From the NCBI GenBank assembly GCA_008704415.1, contig VXIS01000286.1, positions 1-62,774 of the forward strand: a stretch of DNA of 62,774 bases, read 5' to 3'. The stretch comes from Sphaerosporella brunnea. Lineage: Eukaryota > Ascomycota > Pezizomycetes > Pezizales > Pyronemataceae. A program made the position numbers and the translations under genes. The notes beneath the pieces were generated by a model. That model saw only the letters and a list, made by a program, of their open reading frames with translations, was not told where the DNA came from and did no database searches. Positions 21,569 through 32,847 of this stretch are shown here, in pieces. Within the stretch, counting starts at the first letter, position 1. The number at the start of each line of letters is the position of its first letter.

Positions 21569-21814
21569 ATATGATCAGCCGTAACACGCCCGTTGGCGTG
21601 TGTGGCTGGCATGCGTAATGCACTCAAAGTTGAATGCGTCTTAAACAGTCGCAATTTAAATCCTGCAATGGAGTCCTCTTGCAGCTTTTGCCGGGGCCCG
21701 GCTAGTTATCGAGCTGCAGCAGTGATTCCGTACCGGCAGCCAGTCAAAAATGATAGGTTGCGGATAGTATCTATCTGCCTTGAGAGGTCTTTGTTTACCC
21801 CGAAATCTCGGTCA

Positions 21815-21820
21815 TATAAA
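21815..21820 (+). promoter_or_regulatory. TATA box of the glucan-lyase gene
   Basis: TATAAA lies 123 bases upstream of the ATG at 21943, predicting a 5' UTR near 95 bases. Confidence 0.5.
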
Positions 21821-21942
21821 GCGCCTTTTCTGTTAAATCTATCACTTTCTACTATCCGCCGTAGTAACAGCTTTCAGATCCCTTTTACCGAGTTGAACCG
21901 CTGCTCTATTCTGCTCAGAGTACCTTCTGAACGTACCCCACA

Positions 21943-24900
21943 ATGGCTGGCTTAGGAGACCCCATCAAATTCGTCAAGGCGGAAGACTTCTTCAATGCCA
22001 TGAACATTGGAGACGGATGGAAAAGCCCAACGAAAGTCGTCTCTATCACCGTCGATCCGCCGACGGATCTCGACCCGAGTAACCCCAGCGCCGCCGACTA
22101 CTACCACGGGGTCACGGTAACCTTTGACGACGGTACCCTCGCAGCTATCCAATTCATCCGACCCACCGTGTTCCGTGTCCGCTATGATCCTGCCGTCAAG
22201 AGCCGAGACGAGTATGGTGACGCAAACAGGTGAGTCCTCCAGTAACACGATTGCCTGCAACTGGGGTGCTGAGAAAATGGAATCGCAGCCGCGCAATTCT
22301 GCAGGACTACACTACCAGGCTCGTCAAAGTTTTGGACGAATACAGAAACATCAGGTGGAAGACAGAGCTCACGGAGGAGAAGAAGGGTGATGAGATCGTT
22401 TACTGGCAGCTGAAGGTGAATCACTTTTTTTTTTCCCCCAATCACGAGAAAGCTTCATTGACAATCCTTTGCATCGATAGTCCGAGGTGACCTTTGCCGG
22501 AGACCCCCCAAAGTTTAACGACAACCAAGACTACCAAGTCGGGGACGGCATCAAATTGATAATCTACAGGTCCCCGTTCCGCATCCAGGTATGTTGACCC
22601 ATATCTATCTGAGAAAAAAAAAAAAAAAAAATTGACCATTTTTTGTAGGCAATCCGAAAACTACAGCTGCTGAAGCCACTTTACCCCATGCCCGGAAGCA
22701 TTGTGTCCGGGAATGCAGACGGCAATTACAGGGTGATTTGGGAAACGTCTCCAAAGACGTTCCGTTGGCATCAGCACCCGCAACACGCGATGTTGAAGGA
22801 CATTGTACTGGACGTCATCAAGCCCGGACACGGAGAATACATGGGATTCGGAGAGCAAGGAGGCACCAGCTTCGCCAAGACACCTACCTTCATGAACTAT
22901 TTCAGTAAGCCGCCCAGGGGCGCAATCGCGGAGAAAAACAACAACAGCTACTGACTGGACTCTAGATTGCGACAACATGCAATACCAGCAAGTCTATAAC
23001 CAGGGACCCCTCGATTCCCGCGAACCTCTGTAAGTCCCGAGAGCGGAATTTTGATGGTCCCTTGGAATCCTAATTACTAGCCGTACAGATATCACTCCGA
23101 TCCCTATTTCTTCGAGGTCAATGCCAATCCAGAGCATGCCAATGTGACGGCTACCTTCATCGACAATTTCTCCCAGATAGCCATCGATTTCGGAAAAACG
23201 AACGCGGGATATATCAAGTTGGGGACTAGGTTTAATGCCATGGACGTCTATATCATGACGGCTGATAATGCGAGGCACATTGTAAGGTAGGCGTTGGATC
23301 ATATTCACGCAGTCGAGACACAATGCTGAAAAAACTAGGCTTCAATCAGGACTCGTGGGCAGAGGGATGTTGAAACCGCGTTACGTTCTGGGCAATCACC
23401 AAGCATGTCCGTTGGCCTCTCACGAGATTTTTTTTTGACCATCTGTATATATGCTGACTCGCTGCCTTGCACACGAGCAGGCTATGGATACTCAACAACA
23501 AAGGACCTCAACGACTGTGTTAACGGGTATAGGAATGCCGGTATCCCTCTGGACGGGTTGCATGCAGATGTTGACTTCCAAGTGAGTGTTTCTGGTCATA
23601 TTATCATGCCAGCACTAACCAGCCTCCCAGGACGAGTTCCGAACCTTTACTATGAACCCAGATAATGATCCTGGAAAGATGTTCGGTGACCTCCGGGGCA
23701 GAGGAATTAAATGCTCAACAAACATCACACCAGTGATCAGTGTTAGAGATAAGACTCAGCACCGGCCTGAAGGTTACAAGACTCTGCAGGAGGGGCTTCG
23801 AGATAAGTTAGTAGGGTAAATTCTTGGCCTTTCTCTATGGTCACTAATTTTTTTCTGCAGGAGATTCCTCGCGGACGTACGATACACAACAGGCACGTCT
23901 GGCTATGCGAAGGATGTACGCTATGTAAACTATGGCGGTGGAAACTATTACGAAGTCGATCCGAACGATCACAGTAAACGGCCAGACTTCGGAGATGACT
24001 AGTAAGTTGCCTTTTTTCTTTGTGTAGATTATACGATCCCTGTGCTGACGGCCTTTCTCGCTAGCGACTTTGAGTCCATGTTCAATCGCAGTACAGAGGG
24101 AAATTGGGTGCCTTACCGAGGCGCTGTCAGCTATGGCTATGGCAACGGCACTGTATGTCTCACCCGTTCCCATTTCGCTGAGCGTTAGAACTAACTGCAG
24201 GCCAAAAATTTAGCCAGGTCATTATGTTGATCTTAGCACTGAGGACAATCGCAAGTGGTGGGGACAGCAGTACGAAGATCTCTTCAACTGGGGCCTCGAA
24301 TTTGTATGGCAGGACATGACCACACCTGCAATTGCTGATGCATACGGTGATATGAAAGGGTATGAGCTATGCCCGCATTAATCCTCGATGTCAGGAGTAG
24401 TACGTTGATCCTCTCTCAAGGCTTCCATCACGCCTCGTGATTCCCACCGACTCCACCAAAACAAAGGTCACGCATCAGCTCGCCATCGAGGCATGGGCGC
24501 TGTACTCACTCAACCTCCACAAGGCCACATTCCACGGTCTCGGCAGACTAGCGGTTCGAAAGAACAAACGCAACTTTATCCTCGGACGGGGAAGTTTTGC
24601 CACAATGTACCGCTTCGCTGGACTTTGGACCGGTGACAACGCGAGTACCTGGGACTTCTGGCGCATCACCATTCCGCAAGTCCTTTCCGTCGGGCTCAAC
24701 GGCGTCAGCATATGTGGCTCTGACACCGGAGGCTTCGAGCCCGGAAGACTGCCCGGGGGAGGTGAGGCCAGGATCTGTCCTCCGGAACTTCTCATGCGAT
24801 GGTATGCTGGCTCGTTTTTGCTGCCCTGGCTGCGGAACCACTACGTCAAAAAGGACAGAAAGGATTACCAAGTGCGTCAACTCCAAAGCCCCGCTGGATT

Positions 24901-26291
24901 ATGCTATCAAAACTGACATTATCATTTTTTTTTTTTTTTTGCTTTTATTTAGGAGCCGTTCAACTATGCGGAACCTGTTCCCTCTGTCGTGAGGTTCTAC
25001 ATCCAGCTCCGATATTCTCTTATGCAGGTCCTGTACGACGCGATGTTTGAGAATATCCTCGATGGAATGCCGATCGCAAGATCCATGGTATGGGATTTTC
25101 CATTGTGCTACCAAAACGGTAACAGATGTAAAAGGCCTTAAAGGAGATGGCTAACATTCTGATATAGCTCTTGACCGACTATCAAGATGCTAGTTTCTTC
25201 AACGAGTCCCAACGATTCTTGGACAACCAGTATGTGTGCTTGAGGGACATTCTTGTTGCTCCGATCATGCAGAGCGCGCAAGAGAAGCCTGACCAAAGCC
25301 GAGAGGTTTACCTTCCTTTGGGGAACTTCTGGTATCAATCCAACTTGATGCCTTGGGATGATCAAGGAAGCGCTCTTCTTGCTCCGGTTGAAGGAGGCAC
25401 GGTAATCAACTACAGCGCACCGATCCGGAGTGACTACGATAGCTTCCGTTTCATCGTTCCAACCTTCATCAGAGAAGGTAGGAAACATTTGCGTTTCTTA
25501 TTCTTCCTTCTTGTTCTTTAGCTCACATTCTCAGGTGCCATAATTCCTCAGCTTCAGGTGCGCCAGAACGTCGACAGCGACATCAACAATCCCAACCACC
25601 TCAAGCTCAATATCTATCCTGGAAAAGACAGGGTGAGTACATGGTCTTTAAGGAACTTACTATGTACGTATTGTATCTGTCTGTTGCTAATTTTTTCCTT
25701 TTTCTCTTTTCCAAAAAGAACTACACTCTCTATCTCGACGATGGCGTGAGTCGCACTAGCGCGCCGACGGGACTCCCCCAGATAGTGCAACCCATGTTGC
25801 AGGCAAAGGCGGAAAACCCAGATCATGTTGGGGGGTGGGATGAGGAAGCAAAGAGTGAATTCCGGATGGTTGTGATCGAGCAGGTAAATGCCATCCCCCT
25901 CTCTCTCCGCACCAATTATTTCCCGGGGTCTCTCCCGCGTTGAAGTTGTAACTACGAGTGCTAACCCGGATTTTAGACGACAACTGATCCCAGCGTCAAC
26001 GATTCTGCACGGACCATCGTAATCAGGAAAGCGCATGACAATTACGGTCCCGAGGCGCAAGTCGGCTTTGTATACACGCTGGTCGTCTACTATCTTGCTG
26101 GAGTGGACCCTGCGGACATCGAGGTCACTGTGCAGGCGCAACCCGCTCCTCCCACAACGTTGGAGTTTGAGCGCGGATCGCCCACCGGCTACAAGTCGGA
26201 AACCGACCTGAGAGCTGTGATTGTCAGGATCAACGAGACTATTGGCACTTCCAAGGAGGTCACTGTCACGTTGACTCCCAAGAAGGCGTGA
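21943..26291 (+). CDS. Alpha-1,4-glucan lyase, GH31 (EC 4.2.2.13)
   Basis: Cleaves alpha-1,4-glucans from the non-reducing end by elimination, giving 1,5-anhydro-D-fructose. Exons: 21943-22229, 22289-22415, 22481-22588, 22649-22904, 22966-23029, 23089-23286, 23339-23406, 23481-23581, 23631-23806, 23861-24001, 24065-24152, 24214-24359, 24421-24871, 24953-25087, 25168-25477, 25535-25632, 25719-25883, 25977-26291. They join in phase to 1077 residues without a stop. The protein tracks the morel and Peziza lyases as I remember them from MAGLGDP through PTFMNYFNCDNMQYQQVY, GYGNG, HYVKKDRK and DQGSALLAPVEGG. The nucleophile would be Asp572 in FVWQDMTTPA; GLWTGDN (Asp659) and GSDTGGFEP are the other GH31 active-site motifs. 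The Thr-Thr-Pro after the nucleophile, where glucosidases have Asn-Glu, marks a lyase. There is no signal peptide, so it is intracellular. One segment after exon 13 is shorter than in the known fungal enzymes. Confidence 0.9.
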
Positions 26292-27123
26292 TAGGTTCTT
26301 GGAAAAAAAAAAAACAGTTTCGTGTGACGGGTTATGACTTTTTCATTTTTTTTTATTTTTTTCGTTTCGCTTGTTTTTGTTTTGTTTTCGCTTTTTGTAT
26401 TTCTTGGGAGCTGGGCTGGGTATTGGTTGTTCTCGGGATGCAATCAGTTTTTTTGGCGTCTGCTGGTGCAAACCGAGAGGGGAATCGGACTGTGCGGGGT
26501 TTTTTTTTTTTTTTTTTCGCAAATGAAAGTTTGGATTTTTCTGCTGTTACCGAGAGCTAGAGGTGCAAGGACGGTGGCTGATCATAAGGCCAAAATGACC
26601 CAAATACTTTGCTCCGGGCACGAGCCAATTCGGCCTTTGAGCCTCACTGGAGAATTGTTGGTGCCCATCTCAGAAGTCTTTTTTGAACCTGTGATTCTCA
26701 CAATAAATGACTCGCTCATGAGTCGTCACCCGAGAAGCGGACGCTTTCCAATTTCCTCATCGCTTCCGGAAAGCTGGAGCACTTCGTGATCTCGACTGTC
26801 TCTAGAGCTAGCCTTTAACTGTGATCATGCACACCTCCATCACTCACTTCAAGGGTTACTTGTGGTTGTGTGGTTCGAGTGAGAGCGGCATGGCCTACCT
26901 AGGTCGCCGCCGTAACCTTTGCCTGTCCCTACTGATGTCGCAAGCTTTAATAGCAGTTTTTCGGAAACCACAGCACGTTTTTTCTATGTTTGAGCAGTTT
27001 AAAGTGTCATAACAAACCTAGACAAATACATATACTCTACAAAAGAAATCCGCCAAAAGCATAGCAGACCAGTGCCAGCAAGGCCGCATCATCGCCGCGA
27101 AAAGAAAAGAAACGCAACCAAAT
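26292..27123. other. Intergenic between convergent genes
   Basis: Shared 3' flank of the glucan-lyase gene and the minus-strand JmjC-like gene. It has T-rich tracts at 26338-26400 and 26500-26518. No gene was supported. Confidence 0.45.
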
Positions 27124-28356
27124 CTAGCCTCCTACAGCAGCGCCAACCGTGCTGACAGCGCCTCCCTCTGCGGCTCCCGGCGGAAGCCCAATTGTTTCCT
27201 TCCGATCCAGATGCCTTAACAACGCGTCAATAAGCTCGTCGGATCCCCCTTCAGATTCACTGATATGTGTAGATCCTTCACCGATATGTGCTTTCGGTGC
27301 GCATGTGAACCCGCCTTGGTAGCTGCCAGTGGAGAATAAAGTGAACGCGACGTGTTTCCACCCGGCGGGAATCCACAGCGCTCGTCCATCCTGTGCCGAC
27401 ACGGCAGCAATCCACGGATCTCGCAGCTCTGACGCACGCGACGCGAACCACTCCGCCGGGTCTACCTCGTACAGATGGTTTGCCGCGGCTTCCGCTTGGG
27501 CGGTGGCGACGTTGTGGATAGGCGTAGGCCGGAATAGTAGCACCAGTGTCCAGCCCAATAGCGGCAGGAGCAGCGCGTTGGAGCCGGCGTCCATTTGCAC
27601 GTTGGTTATGGCGCCGACCGGCGTGATGTCGATATGGAAAGGGCTGGACGAGTCCACGCCTAGTGGTGCCGCGTATTCGGGTGGCACGACAAGTCCGAGG
27701 GTCGCCATAATATCGGCCGACGGCTTGAAGCCGGTGATGGTGTTGACGGCGCTGGCGGAGTGCGTCGAGTCGGGCGACATCTGCGACATCAGCGCTGCGA
27801 CAGGCGCAGCCGGAAAGCTCGCCTTCGTAAGCTGCTCCATAATCTCGGCAATAATGTCGTCCTTAGCCGGTGCGCCGGCAGGAAACCACTCGGCCATGTT
27901 CACAAACACGGGAACATCCGGAACGCGTGTACCGTCGGCGAGTAATTCCGGTACCTTCATGTCGCGCCAATAACATAGTGATTTTCCTAGGTTGAGCTCA
28001 GGATGGTAGCAAGAGGTATGGTCGAGAAGGCGCGAGTACAGCCTCACCGCGACGGGAGGCATGCGCTCAGGGGGCTTGTGGGCGCAGGCCGAGATGTGGT
28101 CTAGTTTTGCTTTCTTGTTACTTTTCACCAGCGCGGGGCAGCCGAATCGGCGGAAGGGGCAGACATGCAGCTTGGTGTTGTTGTGTTCGACGACGGCGGG
28201 GCGGGTGTGTGGGTATATTTGTTTATGGTTGGCGCTTCTGGATAGCACACGGTCATTGCATTGTTCATAAAGCATTGCTTTGTGAAGGAGATTTTTCTGC
28301 CGTCGGTCGCCAGCACGAGCCTTTCTCTCCAGTTCGGTTAACTTCTTGCGTACCAT
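27124..28356 (-). CDS. JmjC/cupin-like protein with N-terminal Cys-His motif
   Basis: Intronless frame of 410 residues. A Lys/Arg-rich N-terminus leads to a possible zinc site, Cys66-x6-Cys73-x13-His87-x3-Cys91. The second half looks like a double-stranded beta-helix: FHIDITPVGAITNVQMDAGS gives an H241-x-D243 iron ligand pair, GWTLVLLFRP the core strands, and WIPAGWKHVAFTLFSTGS the distal His335. HxD...H is the Fe(II) triad of JmjC-type 2-oxoglutarate dioxygenases. Overall similarity to histone demethylases is weak, so the substrate is unknown; it could be a hydroxylase-like or binding-only relative. The Ala/Gly-rich tail is probably disordered. It is convergent with the glucan-lyase gene and no functional link is implied. 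Confidence 0.6.
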   Translation of the reverse strand: MVRKKLTELERKARAGDRRQKNLLHKAMLYEQCNDRVLSRSANHKQIYPHTRPAVVEHNNTKLHVCPFRRFGCPALVKSNKKAKLDHISACAHKPPERMPPVAVRLYSRLLDHTSCYHPELNLGKSLCYWRDMKVPELLADGTRVPDVPVFVNMAEWFPAGAPAKDDIIAEIMEQLTKASFPAAPVAALMSQMSPDSTHSASAVNTITGFKPSADIMATLGLVVPPEYAAPLGVDSSSPFHIDITPVGAITNVQMDAGSNALLLPLLGWTLVLLFRPTPIHNVATAQAEAAANHLYEVDPAEWFASRASELRDPWIAAVSAQDGRALWIPAGWKHVAFTLFSTGSYQGGFTCAPKAHIGEGSTHISESEGGSDELIDALLRHLDRKETIGLPPGAAEGGAVSTVGAAVGG

Positions 28357-29318
28357 TGCGAGGAAACGGAAAGTGTGATGATGAGACGAGGTTGCAGTGA
28401 TGATGAGCAGAACTCTCGGGAAGGCATATGCGCGCTCTATTTATCCTTGAGCTCGAGCTCGATAGGAGAAGAGCTTAACGGGCTAGTGGCTTGGCATCGT
28501 CTCGCGGATAATCGTACCTGATTTGGACGTATCGAGTGAGATTACTGTGTATTACCAAAAGTGGTGCACAGTCTCATTTTGCTAGATTAGTTAAGCCCCT
28601 CACAATTTATCACTCATATTGCCTTAACAGGTATAAGAGGCTCGCACAAAACTGGGCCCGCCCCCCTCTACCCGTCTTCATTCTCTCGCACTCGCTGCTT
28701 CCACCTATACCCGGTATGGATATAGGTAGCCCCGCTTTGGGCTGCTTATACTCCACCAAAAAGATTTATTTTCAAAAAGAAACATTGATAGTGTGCTTAT
28801 TTGCGCTTTCTCTATCACCCATCAAACTCAGACTCTCGAAATTCCTGCTGGCTATGGAGAATACAACGCCCAGGTTTTAGGGACCAATGGCACTCGGGTG
28901 TGAAAAATGGAAGATTCGCACTCACCACTCGACGGGTGTTTTGTATGCGTTAGTAAGCCCAAAATGAATGTCAGGCAAACCGGATATAGGCGTCCCTAAC
29001 CATACCTGCACGTCCTGCTTGCTAAGTGTGGCTGAAGGTGCGGCTGCAAGTGCGTCTGCAAGTACGGCTCGGACTGAACTGCTAAAATCGCTTTGGTTAA
29101 CTAAGCCCTACAGTCCCCAACAGCATGAATGGAGATACGTCACGAGTTCCTCTCCCCTCGGTGCTGTTCTACTACCAGAGGACTCATTGGAATGGAGTTC
29201 AATGGATGTTGTTTTCTTCTGTCTGTATAAAGTTAGATTATTAGACTAATGCATAAGAGACATGAACCCCGTCCATGGGATAGGTACGTGCCGAGGCCGT
29301 ACCCGCTTTTTTTTGTTT
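28357..29318. other. Promoter of JmjC-like gene and intergenic DNA
   Basis: A TATTTAT word at 28438-28444 (ATAAATA on the minus strand) lies about 85 bases upstream of the minus-strand start codon at 28356 and may be its TATA box. Beyond it no gene was recognised. Confidence 0.4.
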
Positions 29319-29478
29319 TTTGTTTTGTTTTAAATCATACATCGTACACAAGGACATTAGCCCAGGTGCCTCCTATCTTGCGAATCGGAGTGAGGCCAAA
29401 GGCCTATGACGGACAAAAGAAACCTGGTATCCTGTCCCCACGGTCTTACCCGTCTGTTTGGGCTCCCCATACAAAAGA
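29319..29478 (-). mobile_element. SINE-like retroposon copy 2
   Basis: Near-identical to the element at 4821-4987 from AAATCATACATCGTACAC to CCCCATACAAAAGA. On the minus strand its A-rich tail is longer (AAAACAAAACAAAAAACAAA). No exact target duplication was found directly at its ends; imperfect AGAGA(T)ACATGAA words occur at about 29256-29266 and 29475-29487. Confidence 0.7.
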
Positions 29479-30839
29479 GATACATGAAAGTAAATTACAC
29501 CATTAAACACTCGCAAAGTCAGTGGTGTCAGCCCCTTTATGGGGACTTAACCCGTTCGTCTTCCAATCTCAGTCTCATTGAGGAATTTCAGCACGACCGT
29601 CGTCATCCTGTCGTCGCAAAAAGGCCGTATCCGCTACAGTGTAACCAGGCGGATTGGATTATGGATAGCGAGTGATATCGCATGTTTTGTGATCTTAATA
29701 CGGCAACCATAATTTAATCTGCTATCCAAAGAGAGATCCATCCACCATATTGAAATTGGAAAGGTTGGGCAAGCTATTACTTGTACTAGCTCAAGCTTTT
29801 GTAGCTGTTAATTTGGCTCTCTGAAGGTTCGGTGTAAACACATGAACTTGCGGACAACTGCTTCGGGACTGCAAAACAACAACTGCAGTACTCGTCTGTT
29901 TGCACAATATTACGGCGGTAGACTTTGTCTTGCGCCTACGTTATCAAAATCAACAAACTGCTCGAGTGCTTCGTAATCGCCAGGCGATGTTCAGTGCTCG
30001 CAGCTGGGCCGGCATTCACGGTGAGATAATTGATGTTGGTCTTGGCGTAGTTGCTGTTGGTCGTGTTATAGTCGGTATTCGCTCTGCGGTGGTTGGTTGT
30101 CGCCATTGGTGGTGGTGGGGGGCGGGAGTGGTGGCACCGATTGAGGATACATCCGGTTCTGTTTGGACCATGTGGCCGTGGCCCAACTACTCCTCTTGAC
30201 AATTGGCGGTCGGAGGAGAATAGACAGATGCTGTTATTTCCGGTTCCATTGTCTCGGGGGCAAACAGATCAGTGGGGCGTGCCTTTAATTCTATGGGTGT
30301 GGGCGCCAGTGGTTTCATGAATTCAGCGGGCGTTATTGCAAGCCGGCGCCATTCGCGGTTTTAGTCTCCCATTCAAACGCGGCTGGCCTAGGCTTGTCGG
30401 GGACGACTGGAGATTTCTGCACTTTATGTAGCATGCCGTGCCCCCACAACCATCACAGCGACAACGCCGCAATGAGGTGATGCGAATGCGGGCACGGTGC
30501 GGGCGCGATGTCACGGACTCCGCCGCTCTGTGGTAGACGGGCGCGGTTAACCCCGCCCGCCTCGCCCGCAGCACACCATCACATACTAGAGTATATAGTA
30601 GACTTCCTCTACACTTTCGTGGTGTTTTTTTTCTTTTTTTCTTTATTTTATTTTATGTGGTAGAGAGCGAGTTGTAACAAATATGGGCTACGGCGCATCA
30701 AAGCTATTGTTTGATTTTTTATAGTTTTACCTTTATTATTACGGCTTTTATGCTCCCGTCTTTTTTTTTCCCGTCCATTTACACTGCCGCCGAGCTCCTG
30801 CTACGTAGTACCTAAACGCTCCCCAAAGAACATCGCCCC
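29479..30839. other. Intergenic, repeat-like
   Basis: No gene recognised. The 30600-30780 part is strongly T-rich, unlike its surroundings, and borders the Mutator-like fragment. Confidence 0.4.
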
Positions 30840-31073
30840 TCACATGGCCACTGTTCGTCTTAGTGTGAGCTCTATAACCCTAACCGGTTCCCTTGCACTG
30901 TTAGCAGTGAGGCCGCGCACGCGATGGAAGCTACACTTCGGTGCTCTGCAAATAACAATGTTTACAGCGGCATCTGATTTGTCATAGCGAGTCTCAAAAT
31001 GTGCTGCCACAGACCAGCGTCGCATAGCAGCTTTGAACTCATCGTTTGTTTGAAAGCGCTGACCAACTACCAT
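30840..31073 (-). pseudogene. Mutator-like transposase N-terminal fragment
   Basis: The 77-codon minus-strand frame contains VGQRFQTNDEFKAAMRRW, FETRYDKSDAAVNIVIC and CSFHRVRG. This is the pattern of the zinc-binding N-terminal domain of MULE/MuDR transposases (F-x-s-xxEF...kSd...C...C.f.v.a), which normally ends in an H-T-C motif. Here the frame ends at a stop right where H-T-C is expected and the DDE part is missing. It is a dead fragment. Confidence 0.6.
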
Positions 31074-31408
31074 TGCAAAGTTTGGATCCGGACCGGAGCT
31101 TCGTCGCTGGCAGCAACCGTGTCAGAAAGGCCCACGGCGGGTGTGTGTGGGACGAGCAGTGACGACGAGGTTATGGAGAGAACTGGCGACAACAGTGATC
31201 ATGGTGTGAGGGAGGAGCCGTGGGGAGTTCCTGCACCCCGTCAAAGACACGGGGTATCGCGGACATATTGTTTTTCACGGGTAACGAGTGAGTTACAAAA
31301 AAATACGGGGTAAGGGCATAAAAGCCGTTATTATTTGGTAGGTGGGTACGACTCCATACGAGAGAGTGTGGCGGTGCGGGCGGGCGCGGATTTGGCTCGT
31401 AAAATCCT
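31074..31408. other. Short intergenic gap
   Basis: 3' flank of the coiled-coil gene; nothing else recognised. Confidence 0.4.
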
Positions 31409-32847
31409 TCAGGCCCTTCGGGGACCCTTCGATGGCCTAGGCTGCTCGGGTTTCGGGCGGTGCGAGGCTGGCCTAAAACCACGACTGGCCTGCAACGGCG
31501 TCGTTTCTTCGGGAACAATACCAACCAAAACACGGGTTTTGCAAACATGCTCCTGAATCTTCTCAGGCCCATCGGAGTGGACCTTGACCCAGCCCCGGGA
31601 GAGAATGGCGATCACACGAGCCGGCCTTCCCGCCTCATCGAGGGTGCTTGAGAATTTGACATCCTCCATGGTAGTTTCATCATACAAATCTCCCAGGCGA
31701 ATGGTGCGATCCATTTCGTAGACTGCTTTCTGACACTTCAGGTCAGCCGCTAGGACATGGATCGAGAGCAAGGCTTGCTCAAGTGCAGGTAAGGAGTTCT
31801 CTTGGAACTGGGGATTTTGGAGCACTCTCTCGAGTTCCGTCGATACAAATTGTTGTGCCATGTTGCGGACGTTCTCTAGAACCTTTTCTCTATACACCGG
31901 ATTCTGGTAGATGCGGGAGACAGTGTAGGCCCTCCAATGCGTTGCCTTTTCCCCAGTATCCGGTGTATCTATATAAAAGGTCTCAGCGTGGAAACCTGGG
32001 TAGAGAAATGATCGCTTACCACTACCCCGTACTAATTCTTCGATTTGGGACAACGTCTCTGTCAGTTGTGGCAGTCCAGGAATCGAGTGAGAAAATATTT
32101 CTCTTTCCGAGATTGTCCAAACAAGCATATTTATCAACAGTGAAGGGCGAAGGTCTCCAAGGTCGTAAAATTGCGTTTTGTGGAGGTCATGCATTATCCC
32201 AGGCATCCGATTGAGAGAAACAAGCTTTCCTTTGCCAAAAGCCTTCCGACACCACCTCGAGACCTATCAAAAGTTACAACCTAAGGACAAGGATTTCGAA
32301 ATCTAATACAAACCTCATCGTGAAGAGCACGAAATCGATCAACGAACGTCTGCGTTGCGATTGGTTCGATTCCGGTGCCCATGCTGTTTACTGTTTGGAT
32401 ATGTTTGATCTCGAGCTCGTCCAGTTTGCTTTGCATTTTTTGGATTTCTCCGGCAGCGGTTTCCCTGAGTTGTTGTTTTTCGTGGTCATGCTGGATTCTT
32501 TCGTTTTTGAGCATACTGCGGAGAAAGTTCGCCTCTTCCCAAGCTTGACGCTCAGATTTCTCCATTCGGGCAAAATTTGCCTCTGCCAATTCTTCTGCTC
32601 GCCGATGTGCCAAGACTTCTGCCTCTCGCCTGCGATTTTCTTCTTGAGACTGTTGGTTTGCTTTGGTTTTGTGGGTATGCGTGGTGCTATTCCTTGGGCT
32701 GGGTTGTGCCCGTTCGTCCATGCTTGCAACTAAAGGGGGACTAGTCATCCGTTGCTTGTCCTTTAATGGTAGAATTAGCCACTTTGTGTGCGCGCAGGGG
32801 GTCAACTGATCCATTGCCCATACTTTTCTGTTGGTCGGAGTAGACAT
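31409..32847 (-). CDS. Coiled-coil protein of an uncharacterised fungal family
   Basis: Two exons, 32847-32314 and 32263-31409, with a 50-nt intron; joining gives ...VDRFRALHDE-VSRWCRKAFGKGK in phase (462 residues; 429 if the in-frame ATG at 32748 is used, which I consider equally likely). Residues about 50-140 are a charged Glu/Arg/Gln-rich coiled coil. The motif TGIEPIATQTFVDRFRALHD followed by a predicted helical domain with NMLVWTISEREIFSH, HWRAYTVSRIY and SDGPEKIQEHVCKTRV recurs in many fungal hypothetical proteins, often expanded in copy number. No enzymatic motif is visible and the function is unknown. Confidence 0.6.
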
